DNA from: Nitrospirota bacterium | GTDB taxonomy: Bacteria; Nitrospirota; Thermodesulfovibrionia; Thermodesulfovibrionales; Dissulfurispiraceae | Length of the DNA: 64,000 bases | Direction: 5' to 3' | NCBI GenBank assembly: GCA_009773415.1 | Contig: WSNO01000002.1 | Coordinates: forward strand, 48,357 to 112,356 | In this document: piece by piece, positions 36,521 to 45,638 of the stretch | Position numbering within the stretch: position 1 is the first letter of the stretch | Layout of the letters: the number at the start of each line of letters is the position of its first letter | The notes under the pieces: model-generated | The model's input: only the letters and a program-made list of their open reading frames with translations | Databases searched by the model: none | Told to the model about the DNA's origin: nothing | Translations under genes and position numbers: made by a program

Positions 36521-37435
36521 ATGATACCGAAAACTGAAAAGATCTGGATGGATGGAAAGCTTGTCGCCTGGGACAAGGCTAACGTGCATATTCTGACCCA
36601 TACTCTTCATTACGGGCTCGGCGCATTTGAGGGAATTCGCTGTTACAGCACGCCGAAAGGACCTGCCGTTTTCCGTCTTGATGAGCATGTGACGCGGCTG
36701 TTTCAGTCTGCCCACATCTTTCAGATGGAAATCCCCTTCACGGAAGCCGAGATCCGGAAAGCAATTGTCGATACGGTCAAAAAGAACAAACTGAAAGAAT
36801 GCTATATTCGTCCGCTGGTGTATATCGGATATGGCGCGATGGGATTATATCCAAAAAACAACCCGATTCGTGTGGCTATTGCGGCATGGCCCTGGGGTGC
36901 GTACCTTGGTGAAGAGGGCCTCGAAAAAGGCATCAAGATACGAACCTCCTCGTTTATCCGCAACCATGTGAATTCCAGCATGTCCCGGGGCAAGATTTGC
37001 GGGTACTATGTGAATTCGCAGCTCTCCAAGAAAGAGGCAATTGCCAATGGCTGCGACGAAGGGTTGCTGCTGGATACCGAAGGCTATGTTTCCGAAGGCA
37101 GCGGAGAAAATATCTTTATTGTGCGCAACGGCGCGCTGAAGACAACCCCGCTCACCTCGATTCTTGAAGGGATCACCCGCGACAGCATCATTGCAATAGC
37201 AAAAAATGAGGACATTGAAGTCAGGGAAGAGCGTTTTACCCGGGATGAGGTCTACATTTCGGAGGAAGCGTTCTTTACCGGCACTGCCGCGGAGGTTACC
37301 CCGATTCGGGAACTTGATGGCCGTAAAATCGGCAAGGGCGCCCGCGGTCCGGTTACGCAGAAGCTGCAGTCCATTTATTTTGATGCGGTGAAGGGAAAAA
37401 ACAAGACCTACGATTCCTGGTTGACATACGTGTAG
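36521..37435 (+). CDS. ilvE: Branched-chain amino acid aminotransferase
   Basis: Fold-type IV PLP enzyme converting branched-chain 2-oxo acids to leucine, isoleucine and valine. 304 residues. Visible: [46 protein letters not shown], the PLP-Lys region [40 protein letters not shown] and [12 protein letters not shown]. Its ATG is 8 nt from a -10 box, so the transcript has almost no leader. A bidirectional terminator follows. Confidence 0.95.
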   Translation: MIPKTEKIWMDGKLVAWDKANVHILTHTLHYGLGAFEGIRCYSTPKGPAVFRLDEHVTRLFQSAHIFQMEIPFTEAEIRKAIVDTVKKNKLKECYIRPLVYIGYGAMGLYPKNNPIRVAIAAWPWGAYLGEEGLEKGIKIRTSSFIRNHVNSSMSRGKICGYYVNSQLSKKEAIANGCDEGLLLDTEGYVSEGSGENIFIVRNGALKTTPLTSILEGITRDSIIAIAKNEDIEVREERFTRDEVYISEEAFFTGTAAEVTPIRELDGRKIGKGARGPVTQKLQSIYFDAVKGKNKTYDSWLTYV

Positions 37436-37453
37436 ATTTAGTTCCCGGTAAAA

Positions 37454-37494
37454 AATAAGGAAAGGGGCGGTCAAAAACCGCCCCTTTCCTTATT
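37454..37494. terminator. Bidirectional terminator between ilvE and cytochrome genes
   Basis: An 18-bp perfect stem (37454-37471 with 37477-37494), loop CAAAA, with A and T runs on both flanks, serves the convergent ilvE and cytochrome genes. Confidence 0.92.
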
Positions 37495-37516
37495 TTTCCC
37501 GCCTGAAAAGGCCTTG

Positions 37517-37759
37517 TTATTTAGCAACAGTAGCCTTCAGGTCGTCATCGGTCAGGTTCTTGTGCAGAGCCGCCTTCGGGCTTGTGCGGACCGCCTTGAC
37601 CATATCATCGCCGGTCTTGATGTCCTTTGCTTTTATGTGAGCGTCGATTGATTTTTCTCCCTTGTGACACTTGTCGCATTTTTCATAACCCGCAAATGCC
37701 ATCGATGCCATGCCGAGCGCAAACAGTACTGCCACAACAATAGCTACGATCTTCTTCAT
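37517..37759 (-). CDS. Small periplasmic cytochrome c, one heme
   Basis: 80 residues with a classic signal peptide (MKKIVAIVVAVLFALGMASM, cleavage after AFA) and a single heme-attachment motif CDKCH at about residues 28-32. The mature part is about 57 residues, Lys-rich, with KGEKSIDAHIKAKDIKTGDD and two further His as possible distal ligands. AAAGGAGGTGAACTGA gives a near-perfect Shine-Dalgarno. The layout is like cytochrome c fragments used as periplasmic electron shuttles. A second cytochrome gene lies 43 nt upstream in the same orientation. Confidence 0.88.
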   Translation of the reverse strand: MKKIVAIVVAVLFALGMASMAFAGYEKCDKCHKGEKSIDAHIKAKDIKTGDDMVKAVRTSPKAALHKNLTDDDLKATVAK

Positions 37760-37802
37760 TCAGTTCACCTCCTTTTCGTTTAAAATGTGAACAACATGCC
37801 TC

Positions 37803-38129
37803 TTATTTCGACTGATGGCACTTGGTGCAATCAGCGTCCTTACTGGTCGAGAATGTCTTGTCGCCGTTATGGCAGGCGCCGCAGTACCTGCCTGCATTCA
37901 TCTCGTCCATTTTCATTGCAGTCCCTTTTTTCATCGGCCAGATTTTCGTATGGCATTCCATGCATTTGATGCCTTTTTCCGCATGAACCTTCCCGTCAAG
38001 AGAGACTTTTCCAGGAGATGTCCGGGCTTCCCATTCCATGACTTTTCCCGGACCGACTGCAAAAACATCAGGCATGGAGAAGGTGATTATTGCAGTGATA
38101 ACGCAGCAGAGGAGGGCAAAACGCATCAT
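37803..38129 (-). CDS. Periplasmic triheme cytochrome c (c7/c3-like)
   Basis: From ATG 38129 (AAAAAGGAG upstream) the product is 108 residues with a signal peptide ending near VFA. Three heme motifs are seen: CMECH, CGACH and CTKCH, in the order of the triheme c7-type domain, preceded by PGKVSLDGKVHAEKGIKC, in which the His may be a distal ligand. Such proteins carry electrons across the periplasm in metal- or sulfur-compound-respiring bacteria. A longer start at 38198 would put 23 non-signal residues first and is less likely. Confidence 0.88.
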   Translation of the reverse strand: MMRFALLCCVITAIITFSMPDVFAVGPGKVMEWEARTSPGKVSLDGKVHAEKGIKCMECHTKIWPMKKGTAMKMDEMNAGRYCGACHNGDKTFSTSKDADCTKCHQSK

Positions 38130-38265
38130 ATCGGCGACTCCTTTTTGAAATGCCGCCTTGGCGGCGGCGCACTTCAGGTTGGTACGCGTTCCCATCATTA
38201 TTCTATTCTTTATTGTGCCGTGAAGTGCGGTCGAAATGCAATGGCAGCGAGCATGTTTTGGAGCA

Positions 38266-39696
38266 TTAAACCAATTTCTTTTTCAGGAGTTCATTGGCGA
38301 GTTGCGGGTTCGCTTTTCCTTTCATCGCCCTCATAAGCTGACCGACAAAGAAGCCGAGAAGTTTTTCATCTCCCTCCCGGTATCGCGCGACTTCACCCGG
38401 ATGCTTTGCAAGAATGTCATCGACAGCCTGCTCGATTGCTCCGGAATCACTGATCTGAACGAGGCCTTTTTCTTTTACGATGCTGTCGGCATCCCTGCCC
38501 GTCGCATACATTTCTTCAAACACCGTCTTGGCTATTTTGCCGCTGATGATGCCTTGCTCGATGAGTGCAATGAGGCCGGCAAGCCGGGCAGGCTGCACAG
38601 GACATTCTTCAATCGGCCTGTTCTCGTCATTGAGATGCTTCATCAGCTCGGTCATCATCCAGTTGGCGACAGCTTTCGGGGGGGCGCCTGCGGCCACCGC
38701 GGCTTCAAACCAGAGCGCGACAGCCTGCTCTGCGGTCAGCTGATCGGCGTCCGCCTCCGGCAGTCTGAAACTCGAAGTGTAGCGAGCCTGTTTTGCATCA
38801 GGCAGTTCCGGCAGGGAAGCACGGATTTCATCAACCCAACTCTGTTGGACGACGATTGGTGTAAGGTCGGGATCCGGGAAATACCGGTAGTCGTGCGCTT
38901 CTTCTTTTGAGCGCATCGATTGTGTGACTCCGGCTGCGGAGTCCCAGAGACGCGTTTCCTGAACCACCGTGCCGCCCTCGTCAACAATGCGTATCTGACG
39001 CGCAATCTCATACTCTATCGCTTTTTCAACAAAACGGAATGAGTTTATGTTCTTCAGCTCGGTACGGGTGCCGTACTCCTTCTGCCCGACCGGACGTATG
39101 GAGATATTTGCATCGCACCTGAGCGAACCTTCTTCCATATTTCCATCGCAGACGCCGAGGTAACGGAGAATAGTCCGCAGTTTGCGCATGTACTGAGCGG
39201 CGTCTTTCGGGCTCCGGATGTCGGGCTCCGAGACAATCTCCATAAGCGGGGTGCAGGCGCGGTTCAAATCAACATAGCTGTAACTGCCCCCTTCATGGAT
39301 ATTTTTTCCGGCATCTTCTTCCATGTGAATACGGGTTATGCCTATCCGGCGGGTTTCCCCGTCAACCGATATATCCACCCATCCGCCTTCGCAGACAGGG
39401 AGTTCGTATTGGCTGATCTGATATCCTTTCGGCAAATCAGGGTAAAAGTAGTTTTTACGGGCAAATCTGCTGTATGGTGAGATGCGGCAATTCATTGCCA
39501 GTCCGGTTTTGACTGTAAACTCAAGCGCTTTTCTGTTCAGCACCGGCAGCACGCCCGGAAGTCCGGTGCAGACCGGGCAGGTCTGGGTATTCGGCTTAGC
39601 GCCGAAAGTTGTCGGGCAGCCGCAGAAAATCTTCGTGTTCGTGCGCATCTGGGCATGCACCTCAAGGCCGATAACCGCTTCGTAGTTGCGTCTCAT
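38266..39696 (-). CDS. gatB: Aspartyl/glutamyl-tRNA amidotransferase subunit B
   Basis: Binds misacylated Glu-tRNAGln or Asp-tRNAAsn and ATP and uses ammonia from GatA. 476 residues from ATG 39696, overlapping the gatA stop (ATGA) with GGAGG upstream. Signatures: [24 protein letters not shown] with [10 protein letters not shown] (zinc Cys), [13 protein letters not shown] and [13 protein letters not shown], plus a C-terminal YqeY-like tail domain with [15 protein letters not shown] and [12 protein letters not shown]. Confidence 0.97.
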   Translation of the reverse strand: MRRNYEAVIGLEVHAQMRTNTKIFCGCPTTFGAKPNTQTCPVCTGLPGVLPVLNRKALEFTVKTGLAMNCRISPYSRFARKNYFYPDLPKGYQISQYELPVCEGGWVDISVDGETRRIGITRIHMEEDAGKNIHEGGSYSYVDLNRACTPLMEIVSEPDIRSPKDAAQYMRKLRTILRYLGVCDGNMEEGSLRCDANISIRPVGQKEYGTRTELKNINSFRFVEKAIEYEIARQIRIVDEGGTVVQETRLWDSAAGVTQSMRSKEEAHDYRYFPDPDLTPIVVQQSWVDEIRASLPELPDAKQARYTSSFRLPEADADQLTAEQAVALWFEAAVAAGAPPKAVANWMMTELMKHLNDENRPIEECPVQPARLAGLIALIEQGIISGKIAKTVFEEMYATGRDADSIVKEKGLVQISDSGAIEQAVDDILAKHPGEVARYREGDEKLLGFFVGQLMRAMKGKANPQLANELLKKKLV

Positions 39697-41147
39697 AGCA
39701 GGGGCCTCCTGGTATGCCAAGAGGTGCTCTGCTCAAATGCATACGCAGCCTGAAGTATGGTTGCCTCGTCAAAGCTCCGGCCGATAATCTGCAGTCCAAT
39801 CGGCAGGTTGCCGCCGGTAAATCCGCAGGGAAGGGAAATAGCAGGAACACCGGCGAGATTGACAGAAATCGTGAAAATATCCGAAAGGTACATTTCGAGC
39901 GGGTCGGTTGCTTTTTCACCGACCCGAAAAGCGGGGCTCGGCGTGGTCGGCGTGGCAATGACATCGACATCCTCGAATACTTTGTCGAAATCCTGTTTGA
40001 TGAGCGTGCGCACCTGCTGGCCCTTTTTGTAATACGCGTCGTAGTATCCGGCTGAAAGGGCATATGTGCCAAGCATTATGCGTCGCTTTACCTCCGGTCC
40101 GAAGCCTTCCGCGCGAGTCTGCATATACATGTCCACGAGGTCTTTTCCTTTTGCGCGGAATCCGTATTTCACGCCGTCATAACGGGCAAGGTTTGATGAT
40201 GCTTCAGATGTCGCGAGTATATAGTATGTTGCGACGGCATATGCCGTATGCGGCAGAGAGACTTCGACCGGGACGGCCCCGAGAGATTCGAGCTGTCTGA
40301 TTGCCGAACGAACTGAATGGTCGATCTCCTGATGCATCCCGTCGATAAAGTACTCCTTCGGAATGCCTATCCTCAATCCCCTGACTTCTTTGCCGAGAAA
40401 CGACGCATAATCCGGAACCTCGACAGGAGCAGATGTTGAATCGAGCGGATCATGGCCTGCTATCACATTCAGCATCAAAGCGGCATCAGTCACATTTTTT
40501 GTAATCGGTCCAATCTGGTCAAGCGACGAGGCAAAGGCTACCAGCCCGTATCGGGATACTCTGCCGTACGTCGGCTTTAACCCAACAACGCCGCAGAGCG
40601 CCGCAGGCTGCCTGATTGAGCCGCCAGTATCGGAGCCGAGCGCAGCGATGCACTCATTTGCCGCCACAGCCGCTGCTGAACCGCCGCTGCTGCCGCCGGG
40701 AACGCACTCAAGATTCCACGGATTTCGTGTGGTCTGGAAGGCGGAATTCTCGGTCGAAGACCCCATGGCGAATTCATCAAGGTTCGTCTTGCCGGTCAGT
40801 ACATAGCCATGTTCCGCAAAACGGCTTGTGACTGAGCTTTCGTAGGGGGGGACAAAATTATAAAGGATTTTCGAAGAGCAGGTTGTGCGGATACCCATAG
40901 TACAGATGTTGTCTTTGATTGCAAGCGGGATGCCGGTCAAAAGTCCCGCTCTCCGGGCGGCAAGTGCGCTGTCTGCACGCTCAGCCATAGCACGCGCCGC
41001 ATCTCTTGTGACGGTGACATATGCCCCGACCCTGTCTTCAACCGCATCAATGCGGCCCATGATGTCATTCAGGACATCCTGAGCCGAAACCTCCCGATTG
41101 TCGAGAAGCCGGCGGAGTTCAGCAATGGACAATTCATTGAGCTTCAC
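39693..41147 (-). CDS. gatA: Aspartyl/glutamyl-tRNA amidotransferase subunit A
   Basis: Amidase-signature glutaminase that feeds ammonia to GatB. GTG 41147 (CCGGAG 7 nt upstream) starts 484 residues; an ATG 39 nt earlier would add residues not seen in the family. The catalytic Ser-cisSer-Lys triad is in [25 protein letters not shown] and [16 protein letters not shown]. gatC is not upstream; the third subunit must be elsewhere. A TTGAAA/TAGAAT promoter lies at 41217-41245. Confidence 0.96.
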   Translation of the reverse strand: MKLNELSIAELRRLLDNREVSAQDVLNDIMGRIDAVEDRVGAYVTVTRDAARAMAERADSALAARRAGLLTGIPLAIKDNICTMGIRTTCSSKILYNFVPPYESSVTSRFAEHGYVLTGKTNLDEFAMGSSTENSAFQTTRNPWNLECVPGGSSGGSAAAVAANECIAALGSDTGGSIRQPAALCGVVGLKPTYGRVSRYGLVAFASSLDQIGPITKNVTDAALMLNVIAGHDPLDSTSAPVEVPDYASFLGKEVRGLRIGIPKEYFIDGMHQEIDHSVRSAIRQLESLGAVPVEVSLPHTAYAVATYYILATSEASSNLARYDGVKYGFRAKGKDLVDMYMQTRAEGFGPEVKRRIMLGTYALSAGYYDAYYKKGQQVRTLIKQDFDKVFEDVDVIATPTTPSPAFRVGEKATDPLEMYLSDIFTISVNLAGVPAISLPCGFTGGNLPIGLQIIGRSFDEATILQAAYAFEQSTSWHTRRPLL

Positions 41148-41216
41148 GATAGGCTCCGGAAATGCTGAAGTGATATGCATTCGCATCTACCTGCACGAAG
41201 GTTTATGCAAGTCTTC

Positions 41217-41245
41217 ATTCTATCACTCTGCTATACTATTTTCAA
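41217..41245 (-). promoter_or_regulatory. gatA-gatB promoter
   Basis: On the minus strand: TTGAAA (41245-41240), a 17-bp spacer, TAGAAT (41222-41217). It overlaps the divergent rluD -10 box. Confidence 0.6.
41229..41237 (+). promoter_or_regulatory. Extended -10 promoter of the RluD-type gene
   Basis: TGCTATACT, i.e. an extended -10 (TGn plus TATACT, 41232-41237) without a good -35; it lies inside the gatA promoter spacer. The start codon follows after 12 nt, with no Shine-Dalgarno. Confidence 0.5.
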
Positions 41246-41249
41246 CTCA

Positions 41250-42170
41250 ATGAAAGAAGTGACTGTTTCGCCAAATGACGTTTCCGAGCGGCTTGACGTG
41301 ACCGCCGCACGCCTTTTCAACCTGACCAGATCACAGGCTCAGAAGGCGATACATGCCGCTCAAATCCGCGTCAACGGCAAGCAGTCCAGCCCGAACTGCA
41401 AGCTGAGGCGGGACGATGTCGTGACGTATGCAGAAACTCCTGCTGAGGCCGGCATGCTCGTCGCCCAGAATATCCCGCTCTCCATACTCTACTGCGATGA
41501 CGATCTCATTGTTGTCGACAAGCCTGCCGGACTTGTCGTGTATCCTGCGGCCGGTCACAGCCACGGCACGCTGCTGAACGCGCTGGCATATCACTGCGTA
41601 ACGCTGGCGACTGTCGGCGGACCGCTTCGTCCCGGAGTTGTTCACCGCCTTGATAAAGACACCTCCGGTGCTATGGTCGTAGCGCTTGCCGATCCAGCCT
41701 TTTACCATCTTGTCGAACAGTTTCGTGAGCGCACCATCAGCCGTCAGTATCGTGCGCTTTTATTCGGCAAGATTAAAGGAGAGAGCGGTGAGATCGACCT
41801 CCGGATTGGACGTTCCACTGCGGACCGCAAGAAGATGTCGACCCGCGCACAGATCGGGAAAGAGGCTGTCACCCGGTGGCGCGTGCTTGAGCGTTTTCAG
41901 GATGCGACACTGGTTGAAGCCAGGCTCGCCACCGGCCGCACACACCAGATTCGCGTTCACTTCTCGGCAATCGGCCATCCGGTGCTCGGCGATGAGGGGT
42001 ACGGCCGGAAAACCATGCTCGAGCGCGGACGCAGAAAGTTAGTATTTCCCCGGCAGATGCTTCACGCGGAACTCCTCGGATTCACTCACCCGACGACCGG
42101 GGAACGCGTTGAATTCAGCTGTCCGTTGCCGGAGGACATGCGGGTTGCTGTCGAATCTCTGCGTGCTTAG
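41250..42170 (+). CDS. RluD-family 23S rRNA/tRNA pseudouridine synthase
   Basis: Converts uridine to pseudouridine in rRNA or tRNA. 306 residues from ATG 41250. An N-terminal S4 RNA-binding domain (about 12-60: RLDVTAARLFNLTRSQAQKA) precedes the catalytic domain with VDKPAGLVVYPAAGHSHGTL, the catalytic Asp in GVVHRLDKDTSGAMVVA, EARLATGRTHQIRVH and GHPVLGDEGYG. Layout is RluD/RluC type; the exact target (for instance U1911/1915/1917) cannot be told from sequence alone. Confidence 0.94.
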   Translation: MKEVTVSPNDVSERLDVTAARLFNLTRSQAQKAIHAAQIRVNGKQSSPNCKLRRDDVVTYAETPAEAGMLVAQNIPLSILYCDDDLIVVDKPAGLVVYPAAGHSHGTLLNALAYHCVTLATVGGPLRPGVVHRLDKDTSGAMVVALADPAFYHLVEQFRERTISRQYRALLFGKIKGESGEIDLRIGRSTADRKKMSTRAQIGKEAVTRWRVLERFQDATLVEARLATGRTHQIRVHFSAIGHPVLGDEGYGRKTMLERGRRKLVFPRQMLHAELLGFTHPTTGERVEFSCPLPEDMRVAVESLRA

Positions 42171-42217
42171 CGGGCTTGCCAAAAGAGCTGTCTTGCTGGT
42201 AACATTATCATCTGGCA

Positions 42218-42294
42218 GCGCCCGTAGCTCAGCTGGATAGAGCGCCAGACTACGAATCTGTAGGCCAGGGGTTCGAATCCCTTCGGGCGCGCCA
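42218..42294 (+). tRNA. tRNA-Arg (anticodon ACG)
   Basis: The 77-nt cloverleaf has acceptor GCGCCCG/CGGGCGC, anticodon loop CTACGAA (anticodon ACG, deaminated to ICG), T-arm AGGGGTTCGAATCCCTT and an encoded CCA. Confidence 0.97.
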
Positions 42295-42305
42295 CTTGAC
42301 TGCAC

Positions 42306-42340
42306 GGGGGCTTGCGAGAATTTCGCAAGCCCCCATTTTA
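42306..42340 (+). terminator. Terminator after tRNA-Arg
   Basis: A 12-bp perfect stem GGGGGCTTGCGA/TCGCAAGCCCCC with a 5-nt loop, then ATTTTAT. Confidence 0.88.
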
Positions 42341-42542
42341 TCGGATGCAACTGCAAAAAAACGGTAACCTTGTCGCATGAAGCTCCATCGGGGCAAGCTG
42401 AAATAAACACCGAAATATCGGGTACAATAACCGGTAAGGATGTTCTCCAATCGAGCGAGAGAAGTCCGTGAGGACGGTGCCCGCAGGGGTTGCTGTTTGG
42501 CTCAATAAAACGCGCACAAGAATTTCTTTTCAGGGGAATCGG

Positions 42543-43304
42543 GTGAAAAAGATTAAAATCGGCATTATCGGCGGTTCCGGCATGAACGATCCGCAGCTCA
42601 TGACGGACATTAAGGAGAAAAGCGTAAAAACTCCCTACGGGAAGCCATCATCTTCTCTCACCACCGGCACGATTAATGGGGTTGATATCGTTATTCTGGC
42701 GCGCCATGGCAAGAAGCACACCATCTGCCCATCTGCCGTCAACTTTCGTGCAAATATCTCTGCACTGAAGAAGGAAGGCTGCACGCATATTCTTGCTACG
42801 ACTGCGGTCGGCTCACTTCGCGATAAAATCAAGCCGGGCGATATCGTGTTTATGAACCAGTTTATCGACTTCACGAAGCACCGCATACTGACGTTTCATG
42901 AGGAACAGGTGGTTCACACTCCCATGGCAGAGCCGTTTTGCGCTGATCTGCGGAAACTGCTGGTGAAAACAGCGAAAGAGATGAAAATTTGTCACCATGC
43001 GCAAGGCACCGTTATCACGATTGAAGGTCCCCGGTTTTCGACGAAGGCGGAGTCGCACCTTTTCCGGATGTGGGGCGCCGATGTAATCAACATGTCTACC
43101 GTTCCTGAGGTTATTCTGGCGCGGGAGGCCGGCATCTGCTACCAAAGCATTGCCATGTCGACCGATTATGACTGCTGGAAGGAAGGCGAAGAGCCGGTTA
43201 CCTGGGAAATGATTCTTGAAATCATGAAAAAGAATGCTGATACGGTAAAAGAGTTGCTGCTCCGGACAATTCCAAAGATTAGCTCTGCTTCCTGCCCTTG
43301 CTGA
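42543..43304 (+). CDS. mtnP: S-methyl-5'-thioadenosine phosphorylase (MTAP/MTIP family)
   Basis: Phosphorolysis of methylthioadenosine (or thioinosine) to adenine and methylthioribose-1-phosphate. GTG 42543 behind AGGGGAATCGG starts 253 residues. Visible: IGIIGGSGMND, ILARHGKKHTICPSAVNFRA, ATTAVGSLRDKIKPGDIV, NQFIDFTKHR, IEGPRFSTKAESHLFRMWGA and NMSTVPEVILAREAGICYQS with MSTDYDCWKEGEEPV. apt follows 14 nt later, so adenine released here can be salvaged at once. Confidence 0.93.
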   Translation: MKKIKIGIIGGSGMNDPQLMTDIKEKSVKTPYGKPSSSLTTGTINGVDIVILARHGKKHTICPSAVNFRANISALKKEGCTHILATTAVGSLRDKIKPGDIVFMNQFIDFTKHRILTFHEEQVVHTPMAEPFCADLRKLLVKTAKEMKICHHAQGTVITIEGPRFSTKAESHLFRMWGADVINMSTVPEVILAREAGICYQSIAMSTDYDCWKEGEEPVTWEMILEIMKKNADTVKELLLRTIPKISSASCPC

Positions 43305-43318
43305 AGAGAGGAGGTTCA

Positions 43319-43852
43319 ATGACCATCAAGGAAAGAATCAGAACCATTCCCGATCACCCGAAAAAGGGCATCATGTTTCGGGACATTACAACGCTTATCA
43401 AGGACCCGGTCGGCTTCCGGCTTGTCATAGACTATTTTGTCAGGCGGTACAGCACGGGTGACGTGCCCTTTGACGTTATCGTCGGCATCGAGTCACGCGG
43501 CTTTATCATCGGCGGCGCACTGGCGTATGCGCTCGGGAAGGGGTTTGTGCCGGTTCGCAAGAAAGGGAAGTTGCCGGCTGAAACCGTGCAGCATGAATAC
43601 GAACTTGAGTATGGCATTGATACGGTAGAAATGCATACCGACGCTCTCGTTCGAGGTGCTAAGGTTCTTCTTGTCGACGATCTCGTTGCTACCGGAGGGA
43701 CGGCGCTTGCGGCAGCTGCGCTGGTTGAAAAGCTCGGGGCAACAGTGACAGAAATGGCGTTTATCGTCAATCTGCCTGATGTCGGCGGTGCCGCAAGGCT
43801 GATGGAAAAAGGGTATCGATTCTTTGCGCTGACTGAGTTTGAAGGGGACTAA
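43319..43852 (+). CDS. apt: Adenine phosphoribosyltransferase
   Basis: Converts adenine plus PRPP to AMP. 177 residues from ATG 43319, fixed by AGAGGAGG. Conserved parts: IRTIPDHPKKGIMFRDITTL, GIESRGFIIGGALAYALG, PVRKKGKLPAETVQHEYELE and the PRPP loop VLLVDDLVATGGTALAA. It lies next to mtnP in one operon for methylthioadenosine/adenine salvage. Confidence 0.97.
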   Translation: MTIKERIRTIPDHPKKGIMFRDITTLIKDPVGFRLVIDYFVRRYSTGDVPFDVIVGIESRGFIIGGALAYALGKGFVPVRKKGKLPAETVQHEYELEYGIDTVEMHTDALVRGAKVLLVDDLVATGGTALAAAALVEKLGATVTEMAFIVNLPDVGGAARLMEKGYRFFALTEFEGD

Positions 43853-43876
43853 TAACCCGTTCTTTTTCCTGATTTC

Positions 43877-43906
43877 TTGACAGTAATCCTTTCTCTTTGA
43901 TAATCT
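43877..43906 (+). promoter_or_regulatory. rpsU operon promoter
   Basis: TTGACA (43877-43882), an 18-bp spacer, TAATCT (43901-43906), 41 nt before rpsU. Confidence 0.75.
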
Positions 43907-43947
43907 ATTAAATCTTTAATCTTAGATAGAGAGGGGTGAATATACAG

Positions 43948-44154
43948 ATGCCCTCTGTAAAAGTAAAGGATCCTGAATCGTTCGACTTTGCGATGAAACA
44001 GTTCAAGAAGCAGTGCGAACGTGAAGGAATTCTCTCAGAGGTAAAAAAACGGGAGTCATACGACAAGCCCAGCGTGAAAAGGAAGAAAAAAATCATCGCT
44101 GCCCGTAAAAAAGCCGCGAAACGTTCCAAATTCTCCTCATCGAGATCGAGGTAG
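43948..44154 (+). CDS. rpsU: 30S ribosomal protein S21
   Basis: Small, very basic small-subunit protein, 68 residues: [20 protein letters not shown] then [20 protein letters not shown]. The start ATG 43948 fits family N-termini; a GTG 12 nt earlier is possible but less likely. It heads the macromolecular-synthesis cluster rpsU-yqeY-(nif3)-dnaG-rpoD. Confidence 0.96.
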   Translation: MPSVKVKDPESFDFAMKQFKKQCEREGILSEVKKRESYDKPSVKRKKKIIAARKKAAKRSKFSSSRSR

Positions 44155-44156
44155 TC

Positions 44157-44600
44157 ATGCCGGTCATCGATACACTTTCTGCAGACCTCAAAGAGGCCTT
44201 GAAAGCGCGGAATGAGATAAAGCTCTCGACGCTCCGTTTGATCAAGGCCTCTCTCAAAAATAAAGAAATCGAAAAAATGGCGTCGCTGACACATGACGAA
44301 ATAGTTGCGGTGCTGTCAACTATGGCCAAGCAACGGCGTGAATCGATCGAACAGTATACCGCTGCGGGTCGTCTTGAACTCTCCTCCCGGGAAGAGCAGG
44401 AACTCTCCATCATTCAATCCTATCTGCCAAAGCAACTTGCGCCGGAAGAACTTGATGCGGTTATTCGCACTGCAATTGAGGAGTCAGGCGCAACATCCCC
44501 GAACGATATGGGAAAAGTCATGAAAGCCCTGATGCCGAAGGTAAAAGGCGTCTCTGACGGCAAAGCGGTCAACCAGCGGGTGCGGGATCTTCTTCAGTAG
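44157..44600 (+). CDS. yqeY: GatB/YqeY domain-containing protein
   Basis: 147 residues, single YqeY domain related to the C-terminal tail of GatB, thought to bind tRNA; function unsettled. Starts 2 nt after rpsU. Typical segments: LKEALKARNEIKLSTLRLIK, EIVAVLSTMAKQRRESIEQY, the EEQELSIIQSYLPKQLAPEE motif and MGKVMKALMPKVKGVSDGKA. Confidence 0.95.
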   Translation: MPVIDTLSADLKEALKARNEIKLSTLRLIKASLKNKEIEKMASLTHDEIVAVLSTMAKQRRESIEQYTAAGRLELSSREEQELSIIQSYLPKQLAPEELDAVIRTAIEESGATSPNDMGKVMKALMPKVKGVSDGKAVNQRVRDLLQ

Positions 44601-44645
44601 TTTTTCTTCCCGGGACAGCCAGGGTACATTCAGAAAGGGGCTTGC

Positions 44646-45602
44646 ATGAACGTAGCTGATTTTTTCTCCAAAGCAATAGCAATCGGGATTGAACATGATC
44701 CTCGCGGTCCGGAAGCGGTGCGGCTTGAACTTGCGCGGGTCAGAAAAGAATATGATGAAATGAAGCAGAAAGATCGGGATTTCTTTGATATCGATCGTCT
44801 GGAAAACCCTTATTCTGATTCACGGCTGCTCGCGGGGACACCATCAATTGAGGTAAAGACCGTCTTGCTTGGGATTGATATCGATACCGGGGAGTTGTTG
44901 CTTGCAGACCGGCTGAAGGAGCGCGGAGTTCCGATAGATTTGGTGGTTTCGCATCACCCTGGCGGACGTGCGCTTGCCAATCTGTCAGCGGTGATGGCGA
45001 TGCAGGCTGATATTGTCAGCAGCTTTGGCGTCCCGATCAATATCGCTGAGGGTGTCATGGAAAGCAGGATGAATGAAATCAGCCGCCGGGTAATGCCGAT
45101 TAACCACACACGCGTTTCCGATGCGGCGAAGCTTCTGAATCTGCCTTTTTGCTGTCTCCATACTCCTGCGGACAATATGGTCGCTACATATCTCCAGCGG
45201 ATTTTTGAGGAAAAGAAACCCCATACGCTTGATGATGTTGTTGAGCTGCTGCTCGAAATTCCTGAGTACCAGGAGGCTGCAAAGGTGAATGCGGGGCCGC
45301 GAGTGTTTCTTGGCTCCAAGAAACGCAGAGCCGGCAGGATTTTTGTCGACATGACCGGCGGAACGGAAGGATCAAAGGATATTTTTGAGAGCCTCTCTCT
45401 GAGCGGCGTCAACACCATCGTCGGCATGCACCTAAGCGAGGAGCACCGCAAGGAAGCTGAGCTGCGTCATCTGAATGTCGTTATCGCCGGACATGTCGCC
45501 AGCGACAATCTGGGAATTAATCTCCTGCTTGATGGTATTCTGCAGGACAAACAGATAACCGTGCTTGAATGCTCCGGCTTCCGGAGATTCCCGCGAAGCT
45601 GA
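44646..45602 (+). CDS. NIF3-like dinuclear-metal-centre family protein
   Basis: 318 residues, cytosolic. Metal-site motifs resemble the NIF3/DUF34 family: VVSHHPGGRALANLSAVMAM, CCLHTPADNMVATYLQ and VIAGHVASDNLGINLLLDGI near the C-terminus. DUF34 proteins bind two metal ions through His and Glu/Asp; their function is not firmly known. The first about 60 residues are extra, helical and charged (RKEYDEMKQKDRDFFDIDRL). It sits between yqeY and dnaG in the same direction. Confidence 0.8.
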   Translation: MNVADFFSKAIAIGIEHDPRGPEAVRLELARVRKEYDEMKQKDRDFFDIDRLENPYSDSRLLAGTPSIEVKTVLLGIDIDTGELLLADRLKERGVPIDLVVSHHPGGRALANLSAVMAMQADIVSSFGVPINIAEGVMESRMNEISRRVMPINHTRVSDAAKLLNLPFCCLHTPADNMVATYLQRIFEEKKPHTLDDVVELLLEIPEYQEAAKVNAGPRVFLGSKKRRAGRIFVDMTGGTEGSKDIFESLSLSGVNTIVGMHLSEEHRKEAELRHLNVVIAGHVASDNLGINLLLDGILQDKQITVLECSGFRRFPRS

Positions 45603-45638
45603 GGTTATTGTTCCGGAGTGGTGAACTGACGGGCATGC

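Noticed and set aside
42450..42490. GTCCGTGAGGAC hairpin upstream of mtnP, similar to the common stem II of hammerhead ribozymes
   Set aside because: The conserved CUGAUGA and GAAA core sequences are missing, and the segment does not resemble a SAM or SAH riboswitch or the start of rnpB.
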